DNA of 64,000 nt from Aminobacter niigataensis (GTDB lineage: Bacteria > Pseudomonadota > Alphaproteobacteria > Rhizobiales > Rhizobiaceae): contig NZ_JACHOT010000001.1 of NCBI RefSeq assembly GCF_014200015.1, forward strand, positions 1 through 64,000, in the 5' to 3' direction. Made by a program: the position numbers and the translations under genes. Below the pieces are notes generated by a model. It saw nothing but the letters and a program-made list of their open reading frames with translations, was not told the origin of the DNA and did not search any database. Below are positions 35,996 through 47,270 of the stretch, one piece after another; position 1 is the stretch's first letter; every line of letters begins with the position of its first letter.

Positions 35996-36316
35996 CTGCC
36001 GCGGCATGTGCTGCAAATCTTGATCGAGGCCTCCCGAGTGGGAGGCCTTTTTCATTTCGGGACTGGAGCGTCCTGCCATTTGCCGGCAAGGACGGTCCAG
36101 ACATGGCACCGACAAAAGCCCCACCAGCTGGCCACGACAGCCGGTAAAGAAAGCCGTGATCAAAAGGTCGGCCTGCTCCTCCTCATCGTAATGTGAACAC
36201 ACCGCCCCGCAATCGCCCGGGTTGACGGCACGTTTCTCCTGCCATGCAGCGGTTGCCTCGTGCATCGGTTGGGCCGAAAATAGCGAGTCGTTGCCGCGGG
36301 ATAGCCCAGAGTGCTC
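35996..36316. other. Intergenic region between ABC exporters 1 and 2
   Basis: 321 nt. Contains the terminator at 36027-36052; no further gene or conserved motif stands out. It should hold the promoter of exporter 2. Confidence 0.6.
36027..36052 (+). terminator. Terminator of ABC exporter 1
   Basis: AGGCCTCCC, loop GAGT, GGGAGGCCT then TTTT: a 9-bp GC-rich stem with a T-run. Confidence 0.85.
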
Positions 36317-38194
<1,878 letters not shown>

Positions 38195-38208
38195 TGGCGC
38201 TGTTCATG

Positions 38209-38337
38209 GCCCCCTCATCCGGCCCTTCGGGCCACCTTCTCCCCGCTGGGGAGAAGAGGAAGGCTGAGGCACCGACAATCTCCTCTCCCCGGTGGGGAGA
38301 GGGTGGCCGAGCGAAGCGGAGGCCGGGTGAGGGGGCC
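38209..38337. repeat. RIME-like palindromic element between ABC exporters 2 and 3
   Basis: GGCCCCCTCATCCGGCCC and CACCTTCTCCCC with inverse copies GGGGAGAGGGTGG and GGCCGGGTGAGGGGGCC. Related to the CCTTCTCCC-type elements at 12023 and 46099. Confidence 0.8.
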
Positions 38338-38366
38338 TTGTTCGCAATGAGGAAGGCTTTCGCCAC

Positions 38367-40235
38367 ATGACTCCCGAGCCTTTCCGCGAAAAGCTCTGGC
38401 GTCGCTTCGAAGGCGCCATCGACCCGTTCCAGGACACCGATCGCGAGGTGCTGCCCGAAAGCGCATGGGCCTTCATCCTCTATTTCGCCCGGCAGGCGAG
38501 AGGGCCGTTCACGCTGCTGCTGATCAGCGGCTTCCTGGCCGGTGCGATCGACGCGGCGCTCTACTGGTCGGTCGGCTGGCTCATCGACCTGCTCGACTCC
38601 ACCAGCCCGCAGCGGCTGTTCGCCGAGCACTGGCCCGAGCTCGTGGGCCTGCTGGTGCTGATCCTGGTCGTCCGCGCCGTCATCATCATCGGCTCGGCCA
38701 TCGTCGAGCAGCAGATCGTCGTGCCCGGCTTCTTCTCGATGGTGCGCTGGCAGGCGTTCCGGCGCGTCATCGAGCAGCCTTACGATTTCTACCAGAACGA
38801 TTTCGCCGGCCGCATCGCGACCAAGATCGTGCAGGGTGGCGAAGCCGTCGGCGACTTCATCGTCAATGTGCTGCAGACGATGTGGAGTTTCCTCACCTTC
38901 ATGCTGCTGTCGCTGACCATCCTGGTCTCGCTCGACCCGCTGATGGGGGCGGTGGTGATGCTGTGGTTCGCCGGCTATGCCGCGATCATCTATTTCCTGC
39001 TGCCCGAGATGCGTCAGGCCGGCCGCGCCACCGCCGACCAGCGCTCGATCTTCAACGGGCGCCTCGTCGATGCCTTCACCAACATCATGGCGGTCAAGCT
39101 GTTCGACAGTGGGCGGCGCGAGCACGCCTATGTGCGCGACGGGCTCGAGAGCTATCTCGGCGCCGTCGTCCGGCTGACCCGCTCCATCACCACCGTGCGT
39201 GCGGCAGTCGCCGTCATCAATGGCGCGATGATGGCGGCAGTCGCCGCCATCTGCATCGTCAGCTGGACCCGCGGCGACATCTCGACCGGGGCGATTGCCG
39301 CTGCACTCGGCCTCGTCTTCCGGCTCAACCAGATGTCCGGCTGGATGATGTTCAACATCAACGGGCTGGTGCGCAACTATGCCACCGTGCAGGACGCCAC
39401 GCGCACCATCTCGGTGCGCCCGACGATCCGCGATGTCGAGAACGCGGCCGTGCTGCCGCGCGCGACCGGCGACATCGTCTTCGACAACGTGTCGTTCCAC
39501 TACGGCAAGGGCAGCGGTGTCATCGACAAGCTCAGCCTGCACATCAAGCCGGGCGAGCGTGTCGCGCTGGTCGGGCCCTCCGGCGCGGGCAAGACGACGC
39601 TGGTCAACCTCGCGCTGCGCCTGTTCGACGTGGAGGAGGGCCGCATCCTGATCGACGGCCGCGACGTGCGCGACATCACCCAGGCGTCGCTGCGCGCCCA
39701 GTTCGGCGTCGTCAGCCAGGAGGCGATGCTGATGCACCGCTCGATCACGGACAATATCGGCTACGGCCGGGCAGGGGCCTCGCAGGCCGAGATCGTCGAT
39801 GCCGCCCGGCGCGCCGCCGCCCACGACTTCATCGTCGATGTCGCCGATCCGCGTGGCCGGCGCGGATATGACGCCCATGTCGGCGAGCGCGGTGTCAAGC
39901 TGTCAGGCGGACAGCGCCAGCGCGTGGCGATCGCCCGGATGATGCTCAAGGATGCGCCGATCCTGATCCTCGACGAGGCGACCTCGGCGCTCGACAGCGA
40001 GGTCGAGGCGGCGATCCAGGACAATCTCTACAAGCTGATGGAGGGCAAGACGGTCATCGCCATCGCCCACCGGCTGTCGACCATCGCCGCGCTCGACCGG
40101 CTGATCGTGCTCGACGAGGGCCGCGTCGTCGAGGAGGGCAGCCACGATGCGCTGATCGCCAGGGACGGGCTCTATGCGCAATTGTGGAAGCGCCAGTCCG
40201 GCGGCTTTCTGGCCGACCGGCTCGCGGCGGAGTAG
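38367..40235 (+). CDS. ABC exporter half-transporter 3 (TMD-NBD)
   Basis: 622 aa. Same layout: exporter domain, Walker A GPSGAGKTT (about 402-410), LSGGQRQR (about 512), Walker B with Glu, C-terminus LWKRQSGGFLADR. Starts 172 nt after exporter 2, with a palindromic repeat in between. It could pair with exporter 2, or each could be a homodimer. Confidence 0.92.
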   Translation: MTPEPFREKLWRRFEGAIDPFQDTDREVLPESAWAFILYFARQARGPFTLLLISGFLAGAIDAALYWSVGWLIDLLDSTSPQRLFAEHWPELVGLLVLILVVRAVIIIGSAIVEQQIVVPGFFSMVRWQAFRRVIEQPYDFYQNDFAGRIATKIVQGGEAVGDFIVNVLQTMWSFLTFMLLSLTILVSLDPLMGAVVMLWFAGYAAIIYFLLPEMRQAGRATADQRSIFNGRLVDAFTNIMAVKLFDSGRREHAYVRDGLESYLGAVVRLTRSITTVRAAVAVINGAMMAAVAAICIVSWTRGDISTGAIAAALGLVFRLNQMSGWMMFNINGLVRNYATVQDATRTISVRPTIRDVENAAVLPRATGDIVFDNVSFHYGKGSGVIDKLSLHIKPGERVALVGPSGAGKTTLVNLALRLFDVEEGRILIDGRDVRDITQASLRAQFGVVSQEAMLMHRSITDNIGYGRAGASQAEIVDAARRAAAHDFIVDVADPRGRRGYDAHVGERGVKLSGGQRQRVAIARMMLKDAPILILDEATSALDSEVEAAIQDNLYKLMEGKTVIAIAHRLSTIAALDRLIVLDEGRVVEEGSHDALIARDGLYAQLWKRQSGGFLADRLAAE

Positions 40236-40244
40236 GATCGCGTC

Positions 40245-40556
40245 ATGTCTTCTGTCCGTCCGCCTTCCATCCTGTCCAACCGTTCCGAGCAGACGCTCAA
40301 CGTGCTCGAATACGAGTTCCTCGCCGAAAAGGCGGCAGCGCTCGGCCGCGCCGGCGACCGGGTCGGCGAGGCGCTCGGCAAGCTCGCTGCGCATCAAGGC
40401 GACGGCGACGAACGGCGGGTCTTGCTCAAGGCGGCGGCTGACGCAGTCTACGCCTATTTCATCCAGCGCGAGCTCTGCGGCCTGCGCAAGCATGACGACG
40501 CCATTCGCGACTATGGCATCCCGCGCGAGGTGCTGGTGCGACTCGGCGCCGCCTGA
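40245..40556 (+). CDS. Small conserved rhizobial protein (possibly DUF6665)
   Basis: 103 aa, helical: LNVLEYEFLAEKAAALGRAG, then a second helix VLLKAAADAVYAYFIQREL and an ending DYGIPREVLVRLG. Starts 9 nt after exporter 3, so it is probably co-transcribed. I recall similar rhizobial proteins under DUF6665 but am unsure. No function known. Confidence 0.65.
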   Translation: MSSVRPPSILSNRSEQTLNVLEYEFLAEKAAALGRAGDRVGEALGKLAAHQGDGDERRVLLKAAADAVYAYFIQRELCGLRKHDDAIRDYGIPREVLVRLGAA

Positions 40557-40877
40557 TCGGCCCACGGTCGTTTCCCGGCGCAAGTTTGGCCTCGCCGGGG
40601 CGAGCCCGGCCTCCCTGGTGTTGCAGGCATGCCCGGTGTCGCAAAATCCGCTGATTTCCGCCATTTCCAGCCAGTTTTCCACCGCCTTGCGTTGTCCCCG
40701 CGACAATCTGCCCATGTGCCCTGTCGCGTCTGGACAAAAAGAGGCTTCACGCATAAACCGAAGTCCAAATGCCGGAGGAATTCGCTAGCCTGGTTGCCAT
40801 GCGCCGTCGGGCTGGCATTGTTGAGCGGGGACAAGTGCTCAGCCTTCGGTGGTATTGAGGCAGAAGGATCAGGTCCC
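40557..40877. other. Intergenic region upstream of petA
   Basis: 321 nt with no convincing gene. The petA frame stays open through much of it but the added residues do not look like a Rieske protein. It should hold the petABC promoter; I see no clear consensus. Confidence 0.55.
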
Positions 40878-41441
40878 TTGAGCGCAACCGATACGAGCGA
40901 GCCCAATCGCCGCGATTTTCTCTATGTGGCCACCGGCATGGCCGGCGTGGTCGGCGCAGGCGCCATCGCCTGGCCTTTCATCGACCAGATGCGCCCGGAC
41001 GCGTCGACGCTGGCCGCGTCCTCGATCGAGGTTGACGTCACGTCGCTGACGCCCGGCATGTCGCTGACGGTGAAATGGCGCGGCAAGCCGGTGTTCATTC
41101 GCAACCGCACGCCCGAAGAGATCAAGGCAGCGCAGGACGTGCCGCTCGCCGACCTCAAGGATACGGTCGCCCGCAACGCCAACATCGCTGCCGACGCCCA
41201 GGCGACGGACATCGACCGCACGGCCGGCAAGGACAAGGAAAACTGGCTGGTCATGGTCGGCGTCTGCACCCATCTGGGTTGCGTGCCGCTCGGCCAGCAG
41301 GGTGATTTCGGCGGCTGGTTCTGCCCTTGCCACGGCTCGCACTACGACACGGCTGGCCGCATCCGCAAAGGCCCGGCGCCCGAGAACCTTCATATTCCGA
41401 CATTCCAGTTCGTTTCCGACACCATGATCCGGATAGGCTGA
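40878..41441 (+). CDS. petA: Ubiquinol-cytochrome c reductase, Rieske iron-sulfur subunit
   Basis: 187 aa starting at a TTG ([20 protein letters not shown]). This is where relatives begin (MSATD...), and it has a purine stretch AGGATCAGG upstream; the longer open frame from 40629 is rejected. A TAT-like RRDFL motif and one membrane anchor are followed by the Rieske centre CTHLGC and CPCHGSHYD, which bind the 2Fe-2S cluster. Part of the bc1 complex in the inner membrane. Confidence 0.93.
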   Translation: MSATDTSEPNRRDFLYVATGMAGVVGAGAIAWPFIDQMRPDASTLAASSIEVDVTSLTPGMSLTVKWRGKPVFIRNRTPEEIKAAQDVPLADLKDTVARNANIAADAQATDIDRTAGKDKENWLVMVGVCTHLGCVPLGQQGDFGGWFCPCHGSHYDTAGRIRKGPAPENLHIPTFQFVSDTMIRIG

Positions 41442-41460
41442 GGCAGGGGGACTTAATTCC

Positions 41461-42762
41461 ATGAGCGGTGGACACTCGACCTATTCGCCCAAAACCGGCA
41501 TCGGCCGCTGGATCGATGCGCGCATGCCGCTGCCGCGGCTGGTGCACGATTCATTCGTCTCCTACCCGGTGCCGCGTAATCTGAATTACGCCTACACCTT
41601 CGGTGGCATCCTTTCGATCATGCTCGTTGCGCAGATCCTGACCGGCGTCGTGCTGGCCATGCATTACGCCAACGACACGACGCTGGCCTTCCAGTCGGTC
41701 GAAAAGATCATGCGCGACGTCAATTCCGGCTGGCTCTTGCGCTACATGCACTCCAACGGTGCGTCGTTCTTCTTCATCGCCGTCTACATCCACATCATGC
41801 GCGGTCTCTACTACGGCTCCTACAAGGCGCCGCGTGAGCTGCTGTGGATCCTCGGCTGCATCATCTACCTGCTGATGATGGCAACCGGCTTCATGGGCTA
41901 CGTCCTGCCCTGGGGTCAGATGTCCTTCTGGGGTGCTACCGTCATCACCGGCTTCTTCACCGCCATTCCGGTGGTCGGCGAATGGGTCCAGCAGCTGCTG
42001 CTCGGTGGCTTTGCCGTCGACAACCCGACGCTGAACCGCTTCTTTGCGCTGCACTACCTGCTGCCGTTCATGATCGCCGGCGTCGTCGTCCTGCACGTCT
42101 GGGCGCTGCATGTCGTAGGCCAGACCAACCCGACCGGCATCGAAGTCAAGTCGAAGACCGACACCGTCGCCTTCACGCCCTATGCGACCATCAAGGATGG
42201 TTTCGCCATGGTCGTGTTCCTGGCCGTGTTCGCCTACTTCATCTTCTACATCCCGAACTTCCTCGGCCACCCCGACAACTACATCATGGCCGACTCGCTG
42301 AAGACGCCGGCGCACATCGTTCCGGAATGGTACTACCTGCCATTCTACGCGATCCTGCGCGCGATCACCTTCAACATCGGCCCGATCGACTCCAAGCTCG
42401 GCGGCGTGCTGGCGATGTTCGGCTCGATCGCGGTGCTGTTCATCGTGCCGTGGCTCGACACCTCGAAGGTCCGTTCGGCTGTCTACCGCCCGTGGTACAA
42501 GCTGTTTTTCTGGATCTTCGTCATCAACGCGATCTTCCTGGGCTGGCTCGGTTCCCGCCCCGCGGAAGGCGCCTACGTGATCATGTCGCAGCTGGGCACG
42601 CTCTACTACTTCGCGTTCTTCCTGGTCATCATGCCGGTTCTCGGCCTGATCGAGACGCCGCGCCGCTTGCCCAACTCGATCACCGAAGCGGTGCTCGAGA
42701 AGAACAAGGGCGGCTCCGCTCATCCGGCAGGTGCGACCGCTGCACCCGAGACCCGCGGCTGA
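41461..42762 (+). CDS. petB: Ubiquinol-cytochrome c reductase, cytochrome b subunit
   Basis: 433 aa, eight membrane helices, His ligands for both b-type haems ([10 protein letters not shown] region and HVWALHVVG). Catalyses quinol oxidation and reduction at Qo/Qi ([10 protein letters not shown] is the Qo PEWY motif). Starts 20 nt after petA and 30 nt before petC. Confidence 0.95.
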   Translation: MSGGHSTYSPKTGIGRWIDARMPLPRLVHDSFVSYPVPRNLNYAYTFGGILSIMLVAQILTGVVLAMHYANDTTLAFQSVEKIMRDVNSGWLLRYMHSNGASFFFIAVYIHIMRGLYYGSYKAPRELLWILGCIIYLLMMATGFMGYVLPWGQMSFWGATVITGFFTAIPVVGEWVQQLLLGGFAVDNPTLNRFFALHYLLPFMIAGVVVLHVWALHVVGQTNPTGIEVKSKTDTVAFTPYATIKDGFAMVVFLAVFAYFIFYIPNFLGHPDNYIMADSLKTPAHIVPEWYYLPFYAILRAITFNIGPIDSKLGGVLAMFGSIAVLFIVPWLDTSKVRSAVYRPWYKLFFWIFVINAIFLGWLGSRPAEGAYVIMSQLGTLYYFAFFLVIMPVLGLIETPRRLPNSITEAVLEKNKGGSAHPAGATAAPETRG

Positions 42763-42791
42763 ACCAAAGAGAATCTGAGAGGGATTTTGGA

Positions 42792-43649
42792 ATGAAAAAG
42801 GTTCTCAATGGTCTGGCTGCCATCGGCTTCGTGCTCGCCGGCACGGCCGGCGTGGCGCTGGCTCAGGAAGCGCACAATGCGGCCGAGCCGACGCACTTCC
42901 CGATCCACAAGCCGAAGGAAATGGACTGGACCTTCGCCGGCCCGTTCGGCACCTACGACAAGGGCCAGCTCCAGCGCGGCCTGAAGATCTACAAGGAAGT
43001 GTGCTCGGCCTGTCACTCGATGGACCTGGTGGCGTTCCGCACGCTCGAGGACCTCGGTTACTCAGAAGCGCAGGTCAAGGCCTTCGCTGCCGAGTACGAA
43101 GTGCAGGACGGCCCGAACGGCGATGGCGAGATGTTCACCCGCAAGGCTCTGCCTGGCGATCATTTCCCGTCGCCCTTCCCGAACGCGATCGCGGCTGCCG
43201 CGGCCAATAACGGCGCTGCCCCGCCCGACTTCTCGCTGATCGCCAAGGCGCGCGGCGTCGAGCGTGGTTTCCCGACCTTCGTGTTCGACATATTCACCAT
43301 GTACGCGTCGAACGGCCCGGACTATATCCACGCGCTTCTGACCGGCTACGACGAACAGCCGCCGGCCGGCATGGAAGTTCCCGAGGGCACGCACTACAAC
43401 CCGTTCTTCATCGCCGGCAAGTCGCTGGCCATGGCCAAGCCGCTTTCCGACGGCCAGGTGACCTACGAGGACGGTTCGCCCGAGACGGTCGAACAGTACT
43501 CCAGGGACATCTCGGCGTTCCTGATGTGGGCTGCCGAGCCGCACCTTGAGGCGCGCAAGCAGACCGGCTTTGCCGTCATGATCTTCTTGGTGCTGTTTGC
43601 CGGCCTGATCTACGCCACCAAGCGCAAGGTCTGGGCCAACGCCCACTGA
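42792..43649 (+). CDS. petC: Ubiquinol-cytochrome c reductase, cytochrome c1 subunit
   Basis: 285 aa with a signal peptide (to about 24, GVALAQE), a covalent haem motif CSACH, a methionine axial ligand region near the middle and a C-terminal membrane anchor ([21 protein letters not shown]). Separate from cytochrome b here, not fused as in Bradyrhizobium. Last gene of petABC; a terminator follows. Confidence 0.95.
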   Translation: MKKVLNGLAAIGFVLAGTAGVALAQEAHNAAEPTHFPIHKPKEMDWTFAGPFGTYDKGQLQRGLKIYKEVCSACHSMDLVAFRTLEDLGYSEAQVKAFAAEYEVQDGPNGDGEMFTRKALPGDHFPSPFPNAIAAAAANNGAAPPDFSLIAKARGVERGFPTFVFDIFTMYASNGPDYIHALLTGYDEQPPAGMEVPEGTHYNPFFIAGKSLAMAKPLSDGQVTYEDGSPETVEQYSRDISAFLMWAAEPHLEARKQTGFAVMIFLVLFAGLIYATKRKVWANAH

Positions 43650-43673
43650 TCCGGGCTGGCCGACATGAAATCG

Positions 43674-43700
43674 AAGGGCGCTCGCAAGGCGCCCTTTTCT
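43674..43700 (+). terminator. Terminator of petABC
   Basis: AAGGGCGC, loop TCGCAAG, GCGCCCTT then TTCTTTT: an 8-bp stem with a broken T-run. It separates petC from apt. Confidence 0.85.
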
Positions 43701-43747
43701 TTTGCCGCCTGAGCCGTCAAAACTGTCGGGTAACGGAGCCCCCACCG

Positions 43748-44293
43748 ATGAATACCTCGCTTGAACAGACGCTGCTCGGCGCCATCAGGACCATTCCGGA
43801 CTACCCGCGCCCCGGCGTGATGTTCCGCGACATCACCACGCTGCTCGGCAATGCGCGCGCTTTCCGGCGCACCATCGACGAACTGGTCCATCCCTATGCC
43901 GGCGCCAAGATCGACCAGGTGGCCGGTATCGAGGCGCGGGGCTTCATCCTGGGTGGCGCCATAGCGCACCAGATGTCGGCCGGCTTCGTGCCGATCCGCA
44001 AGAAGGGCAAGCTGCCCCACGAGACCGTGCGCATCGCCTACAGCCTCGAATACGGGCTCGACGAGATGGAGATGCACAAGGATGCGGTCAAGACGGGCGA
44101 GAAGGTCATCCTTGTCGACGACCTGATCGCCACCGGCGGCACTGCGGAAGCCGCGGTCAAGCTGCTGCGCCAGATCGGCGCCGATATCGTCGCCGCCTGT
44201 TTCATCGTCGACCTGCCCGAACTCGGCGGCCGCAAGAAACTCGAAGCGCTCGGCGTTGACGTGCGCACGCTGGTCTCCTTCGACGGGCACTGA
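43748..44293 (+). CDS. apt: Adenine phosphoribosyltransferase
   Basis: 181 aa. PRPP-binding motif [14 protein letters not shown] is intact; the N-terminus has the short loop [11 protein letters not shown]. Converts adenine and PRPP to AMP in purine salvage. Has its own region after the petABC terminator. Confidence 0.95.
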   Translation: MNTSLEQTLLGAIRTIPDYPRPGVMFRDITTLLGNARAFRRTIDELVHPYAGAKIDQVAGIEARGFILGGAIAHQMSAGFVPIRKKGKLPHETVRIAYSLEYGLDEMEMHKDAVKTGEKVILVDDLIATGGTAEAAVKLLRQIGADIVAACFIVDLPELGGRKKLEALGVDVRTLVSFDGH

Positions 44294-44687
44294 GGGACCT
44301 ACGGGTCTCGCAGCGTGGATACGTTCTCCACGCTTGGCGCTTTTCCCATCATTTTTCGCGCGACTTGCCGGGGCGCTGTAGCGCGGCCCTGAGGTCGCTT
44401 GTTCGGCGATCTCCAGCCGCGGACCCGGCAACGGCGCCGTTGCCGTTCGAATTCATGCCAGCGCGATTCCTCGGCCCGACGGCCGCCGCCATGCGGACGT
44501 GCCGCTGAAACAAACGAAACACTCCCGAGCTCTTGCAGAAAAACGCCTGAAATGACGGCGGCGTAGGACAGGACGTGCCGCGCGTGCGGCAGGTTCAACC
44601 GGCGATACGCACATCCCCGCTGCCAGGATCCAAGACTTCCTGGCCGAGGTGCCGACGCGTCTTGCTCCGAAACACGAGTGTTCCAAA
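44294..44687. other. Intergenic region with an apt-distal hairpin
   Basis: 394 nt with no gene. A hairpin at 44312-44334 (AGCGTGGA/TCCACGCT, loop TACGTTC) follows apt and may end its transcript, though the T-run is weak (GGCGCTTTTC). The rest holds no visible motif. Confidence 0.5.
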
Positions 44688-46070
44688 ATGCTGAAGTCAA
44701 CTGCTTCGCAAGATTTTCCCGCACGGCTCCGCGCGAGCCTCATCGGCCAGGACCATCCGGACTATGAGGCGTCGCGCGCGCTTTACAACGCCATGATCGA
44801 CAAGCGGCCGCGCTGGATCGTTCCTTGCACCGAGGTCGCTGACGTGGTCGCGGCCGTCAATCATGCCCGCGACAAGCAACTGCTTGTTGCCATTCGCGGC
44901 GGCGGTCACAACGGACCGGGCTTCGGCAGCTGCGACGGCGGCATGGTCATCGACATGTCGCCGATGAAGCGGGTCGACATCGATCCCGCCACGCGCACGG
45001 TCCGTGTCGAGGCCGGCTGCACCCAAAGCGAGGTCGACCGGGCTACCAGCGTTCATGGGCTGGCGGTGCCGGCCGGCATCGTCTCCACCACCGGCATTGC
45101 CGGGCTGACGCTGGGCGGCGGCACCGGCTATCTCACGCGCAAGCATGGCCTGACCATCGACAATTTGCTCGCAGCCGAGGTCGTGCTGGCCGATGGCCGC
45201 ATTGTCACGGCAAGCGCGGACGTACACCCGGAGCTGTTCTGGGCGTTGCGCGGCGGCGGCGGCAATTTCGGCGTGGTGACGCGCTTCACCTTCCGGGCGC
45301 ATCCGGCGAAGGATGTTTATGCCGGGCCGATCTTCTACGACATCGCGCATGCCGCAGAGATCATGCGCTGGTACCGTGGCTTCCTGCCGACGGCGCCGCG
45401 CGAGCTCGGCATGTTCTTCGGCATCAAGACGGTGCCATCCTGCGATCCGTTCCCGCGCGAAATCTGGGGCAAGCGCATCTGTGCGCTGATCAGCTGCTAC
45501 AACGGCACCGAGAAAGACGGCATGCGGGCGATGCAGCCCGCGCGGGATGCGCTTCCCAAGCCGCTGATGGACGGCATGATGCAGTTACCGTTCGCCGATC
45601 TGCAAGGCCTGTTCGATCCGCTGCTGCCGAAGGGGCTGCAGTGGTACTGGAAGGGCGACTATGTCGACGAGTTGTCCGATGCGGCCATCGCCGCCCATGT
45701 CGAGCACGGCTCGAAGACCCCGAGCGAGCTGTCGCTGATGCATCTCTATCCCATCGACGGAGCGGTCCACGACGTGGCTCCCGAGGCCACTGCCTGGGGC
45801 GCCCGGCGCGCGCGCTGGTCCATGGTCATCGCCGGCATCGATCCCGACCCGGCCAAGGCGCCGGAGCTCAGGCGCTGGGCAAGCGCCTACTGGGCGGCGG
45901 TGCACAAGCACAATGCGCATGGCGGCGCCTACATCAACTTCATGATGGACGATGAGGGCGAGGCGCGCGTACGTGCCGCCTATGGCCCCAATTACGAGCG
46001 GCTGGTCGCGGTCAAGCGCCAATACGACCCGGCAAACCTCTTCCGGGTCAACCAGAACATCCGGCCGTAG
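44688..46070 (+). CDS. FAD-linked oxidase, berberine-bridge (BBE)-like family
   Basis: 460 aa from MLKSTASQDFPARL; the ribosome-binding site is weak and the start uncertain. The FAD domain has RGGGHN (covalent His) and GGGTGYLTRKHGL; BBE C-terminal end reads YDPANLFRVNQNI. The second FAD-linking Cys of bicovalent relatives is absent, as AGIVSTTG replaces AGxCPTVG. Likely a monocovalent sugar, alcohol or lignin-derived-substrate oxidase. Substrate unknown. Confidence 0.88.
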   Translation: MLKSTASQDFPARLRASLIGQDHPDYEASRALYNAMIDKRPRWIVPCTEVADVVAAVNHARDKQLLVAIRGGGHNGPGFGSCDGGMVIDMSPMKRVDIDPATRTVRVEAGCTQSEVDRATSVHGLAVPAGIVSTTGIAGLTLGGGTGYLTRKHGLTIDNLLAAEVVLADGRIVTASADVHPELFWALRGGGGNFGVVTRFTFRAHPAKDVYAGPIFYDIAHAAEIMRWYRGFLPTAPRELGMFFGIKTVPSCDPFPREIWGKRICALISCYNGTEKDGMRAMQPARDALPKPLMDGMMQLPFADLQGLFDPLLPKGLQWYWKGDYVDELSDAAIAAHVEHGSKTPSELSLMHLYPIDGAVHDVAPEATAWGARRARWSMVIAGIDPDPAKAPELRRWASAYWAAVHKHNAHGGAYINFMMDDEGEARVRAAYGPNYERLVAVKRQYDPANLFRVNQNIRP

Positions 46071-46098
46071 GTCTCCGCTCTGGATGAAGCGCGGACTC

Positions 46099-46260
46099 AC
46101 CTTCTCCCCTCGTGGGAGAAGGTGGATTGGCGTGCAGCGCCAAGACGGATGAGGGGTGCTGGAAGGAATGAGCGGGTTCAGGTGAAGCCGCACTCCGTCC
46201 AGCCCCCCTCATCCGACCTCGCTTCGCTCGGCCACCTTCTCCCACGAGGGGAGAAGGGGA
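46099..46260. repeat. Palindromic intergenic element, CCTTCTCCC type
   Basis: CACCTTCTCCCCTCGTGGGA with inverse TCCCACGAGGGGAGAAGG, and GACGGATGAGGGGTGCTGG with its inverse. Highly similar to 12023-12196. Lies in the convergent gap between the BBE-like and MaoC genes. Confidence 0.8.
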
Positions 46261-46268
46261 AGACCCCG

Positions 46269-46727
46269 CTATCCCACCTTCACCAGCACGGCGCTGTCGA
46301 ACTCGACGACCTTGTCGCCGGTCGAGTCGAAGCCTTCGGAATGCAGCGTCATCATGCGCCAGCCGGGGCGCGAGGCGAGCGGGCGGTGGTCGATGCCGCG
46401 CCGCGTGTAGGTCACCGTTTCGCCGGCAAACACCGGCTTCAGCCATTTCAGGTTCTTGAAGCCGGGCGAGGGGCCGAATTCGGGCTTCGGTCCGGGGCCG
46501 TCCCAGGGGCGGCCGCGATGCGCCAGGTTGAGCTTCATCCACACCGCCGTGGTGTGCCAGCCCGAGGCGCAGAGGCCGCCGAAGACGCTCTTCTTGGCCG
46601 TTTCCTCGTCGGTATGAAACGGCTGCGGATCGTATTTGCGGGCAAAGTCCTTGATCGCCTCGGCGCTGAAGTGATGGCTGCCGAGCGTGATGGTGACACC
46701 GATGCCGAGATAGTCGTCGAGGGTCAT
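46269..46727 (-). CDS. MaoC family hotdog dehydratase-like protein, copy 2
   Basis: 152 aa starting MTLDDYLGIGVTITLGSHHF, with an ATGA overlap to the upstream MaoC gene. Single hotdog domain with the hydratase signature FARKYDPQPFHTDEE (Asp and His), then GLCASGWHTTAVWMK. The typical reaction is trans-2-enoyl-CoA hydration. Both copies keep the catalytic pair and may form a heterodimer. Confidence 0.88.
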   Translation of the reverse strand: MTLDDYLGIGVTITLGSHHFSAEAIKDFARKYDPQPFHTDEETAKKSVFGGLCASGWHTTAVWMKLNLAHRGRPWDGPGPKPEFGPSPGFKNLKWLKPVFAGETVTYTRRGIDHRPLASRPGWRMMTLHSEGFDSTGDKVVEFDSAVLVKVG

Positions 46728-47188
46728 TGCGCGGCCTCGCGGGTCAGGAACATGCAGGTATTGACCAGTTCGAAGACCGGCTCGCCCTTCTGGTTGACCA
46801 GTTCCGCACGCCAGCTGACGAAGCCAAGCCCCGGCTTGGAACGCGACAGGCGGCTGGACAGGATGGTCAGCTTGCCGCCCAGCGTGTCGCCGGCCAGTAC
46901 CGGCTTCTTCCACTTGGCATAGTCGATGCCCGGCGCGCCTTGCGAGGTCGAGTCGAGCAGCAGTGCGTCGCACAGCATGCGCATGAACATCGAGCAGGTG
47001 TGCCAGCCCGACGCCGACAGTCCGCCGAGAATGCTCGCCTTGCCGGCCTCCTCGTCAAGGTGGAAGGGCTGGGCGTCGAACTCCGAGGCGAATTCGATGA
47101 TCTCCCGGGCGAGGACGGCCTTGCTGCCGAGGTCGATGACGACGCCTTCGGCGAGGTCCTCATACGCCCATGTCTTGTTGCTGCTCAT
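46724..47188 (-). CDS. MaoC family hotdog dehydratase-like protein, copy 1
   Basis: 154 aa from the ATG at 47188 (MSSNKTWAYEDLAEG); a TTG two codons earlier is less likely. Hydratase signature FASEFDAQPFHLDEE, then GLSASGWHTCSMFMR. Tandem paralogue of copy 2, translationally coupled to it. No acyl-CoA dehydrogenase or CoA transferase lies beside the pair, so the pathway is not visible here. Confidence 0.88.
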   Translation of the reverse strand: MSSNKTWAYEDLAEGVVIDLGSKAVLAREIIEFASEFDAQPFHLDEEAGKASILGGLSASGWHTCSMFMRMLCDALLLDSTSQGAPGIDYAKWKKPVLAGDTLGGKLTILSSRLSRSKPGLGFVSWRAELVNQKGEPVFELVNTCMFLTREAAQ

Positions 47189-47270
47189 CGGCAATCCTGT
47201 TCAAGCTTGTACGATAACCTTGGACCGGCCCTGCGGGTCGCGCAAGGCCGGCTTGGGGCAACTCGTTGGC

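Noticed and set aside
41551-42723. 390-aa frame antisense to petB
   Set aside because: Cytochrome b is unambiguous on the plus strand.
44299-44724. 141-aa frame on the minus strand in the apt-distal gap
   Set aside because: Arg-rich, no ribosome-binding site, no domain; overlaps the BBE-like start.
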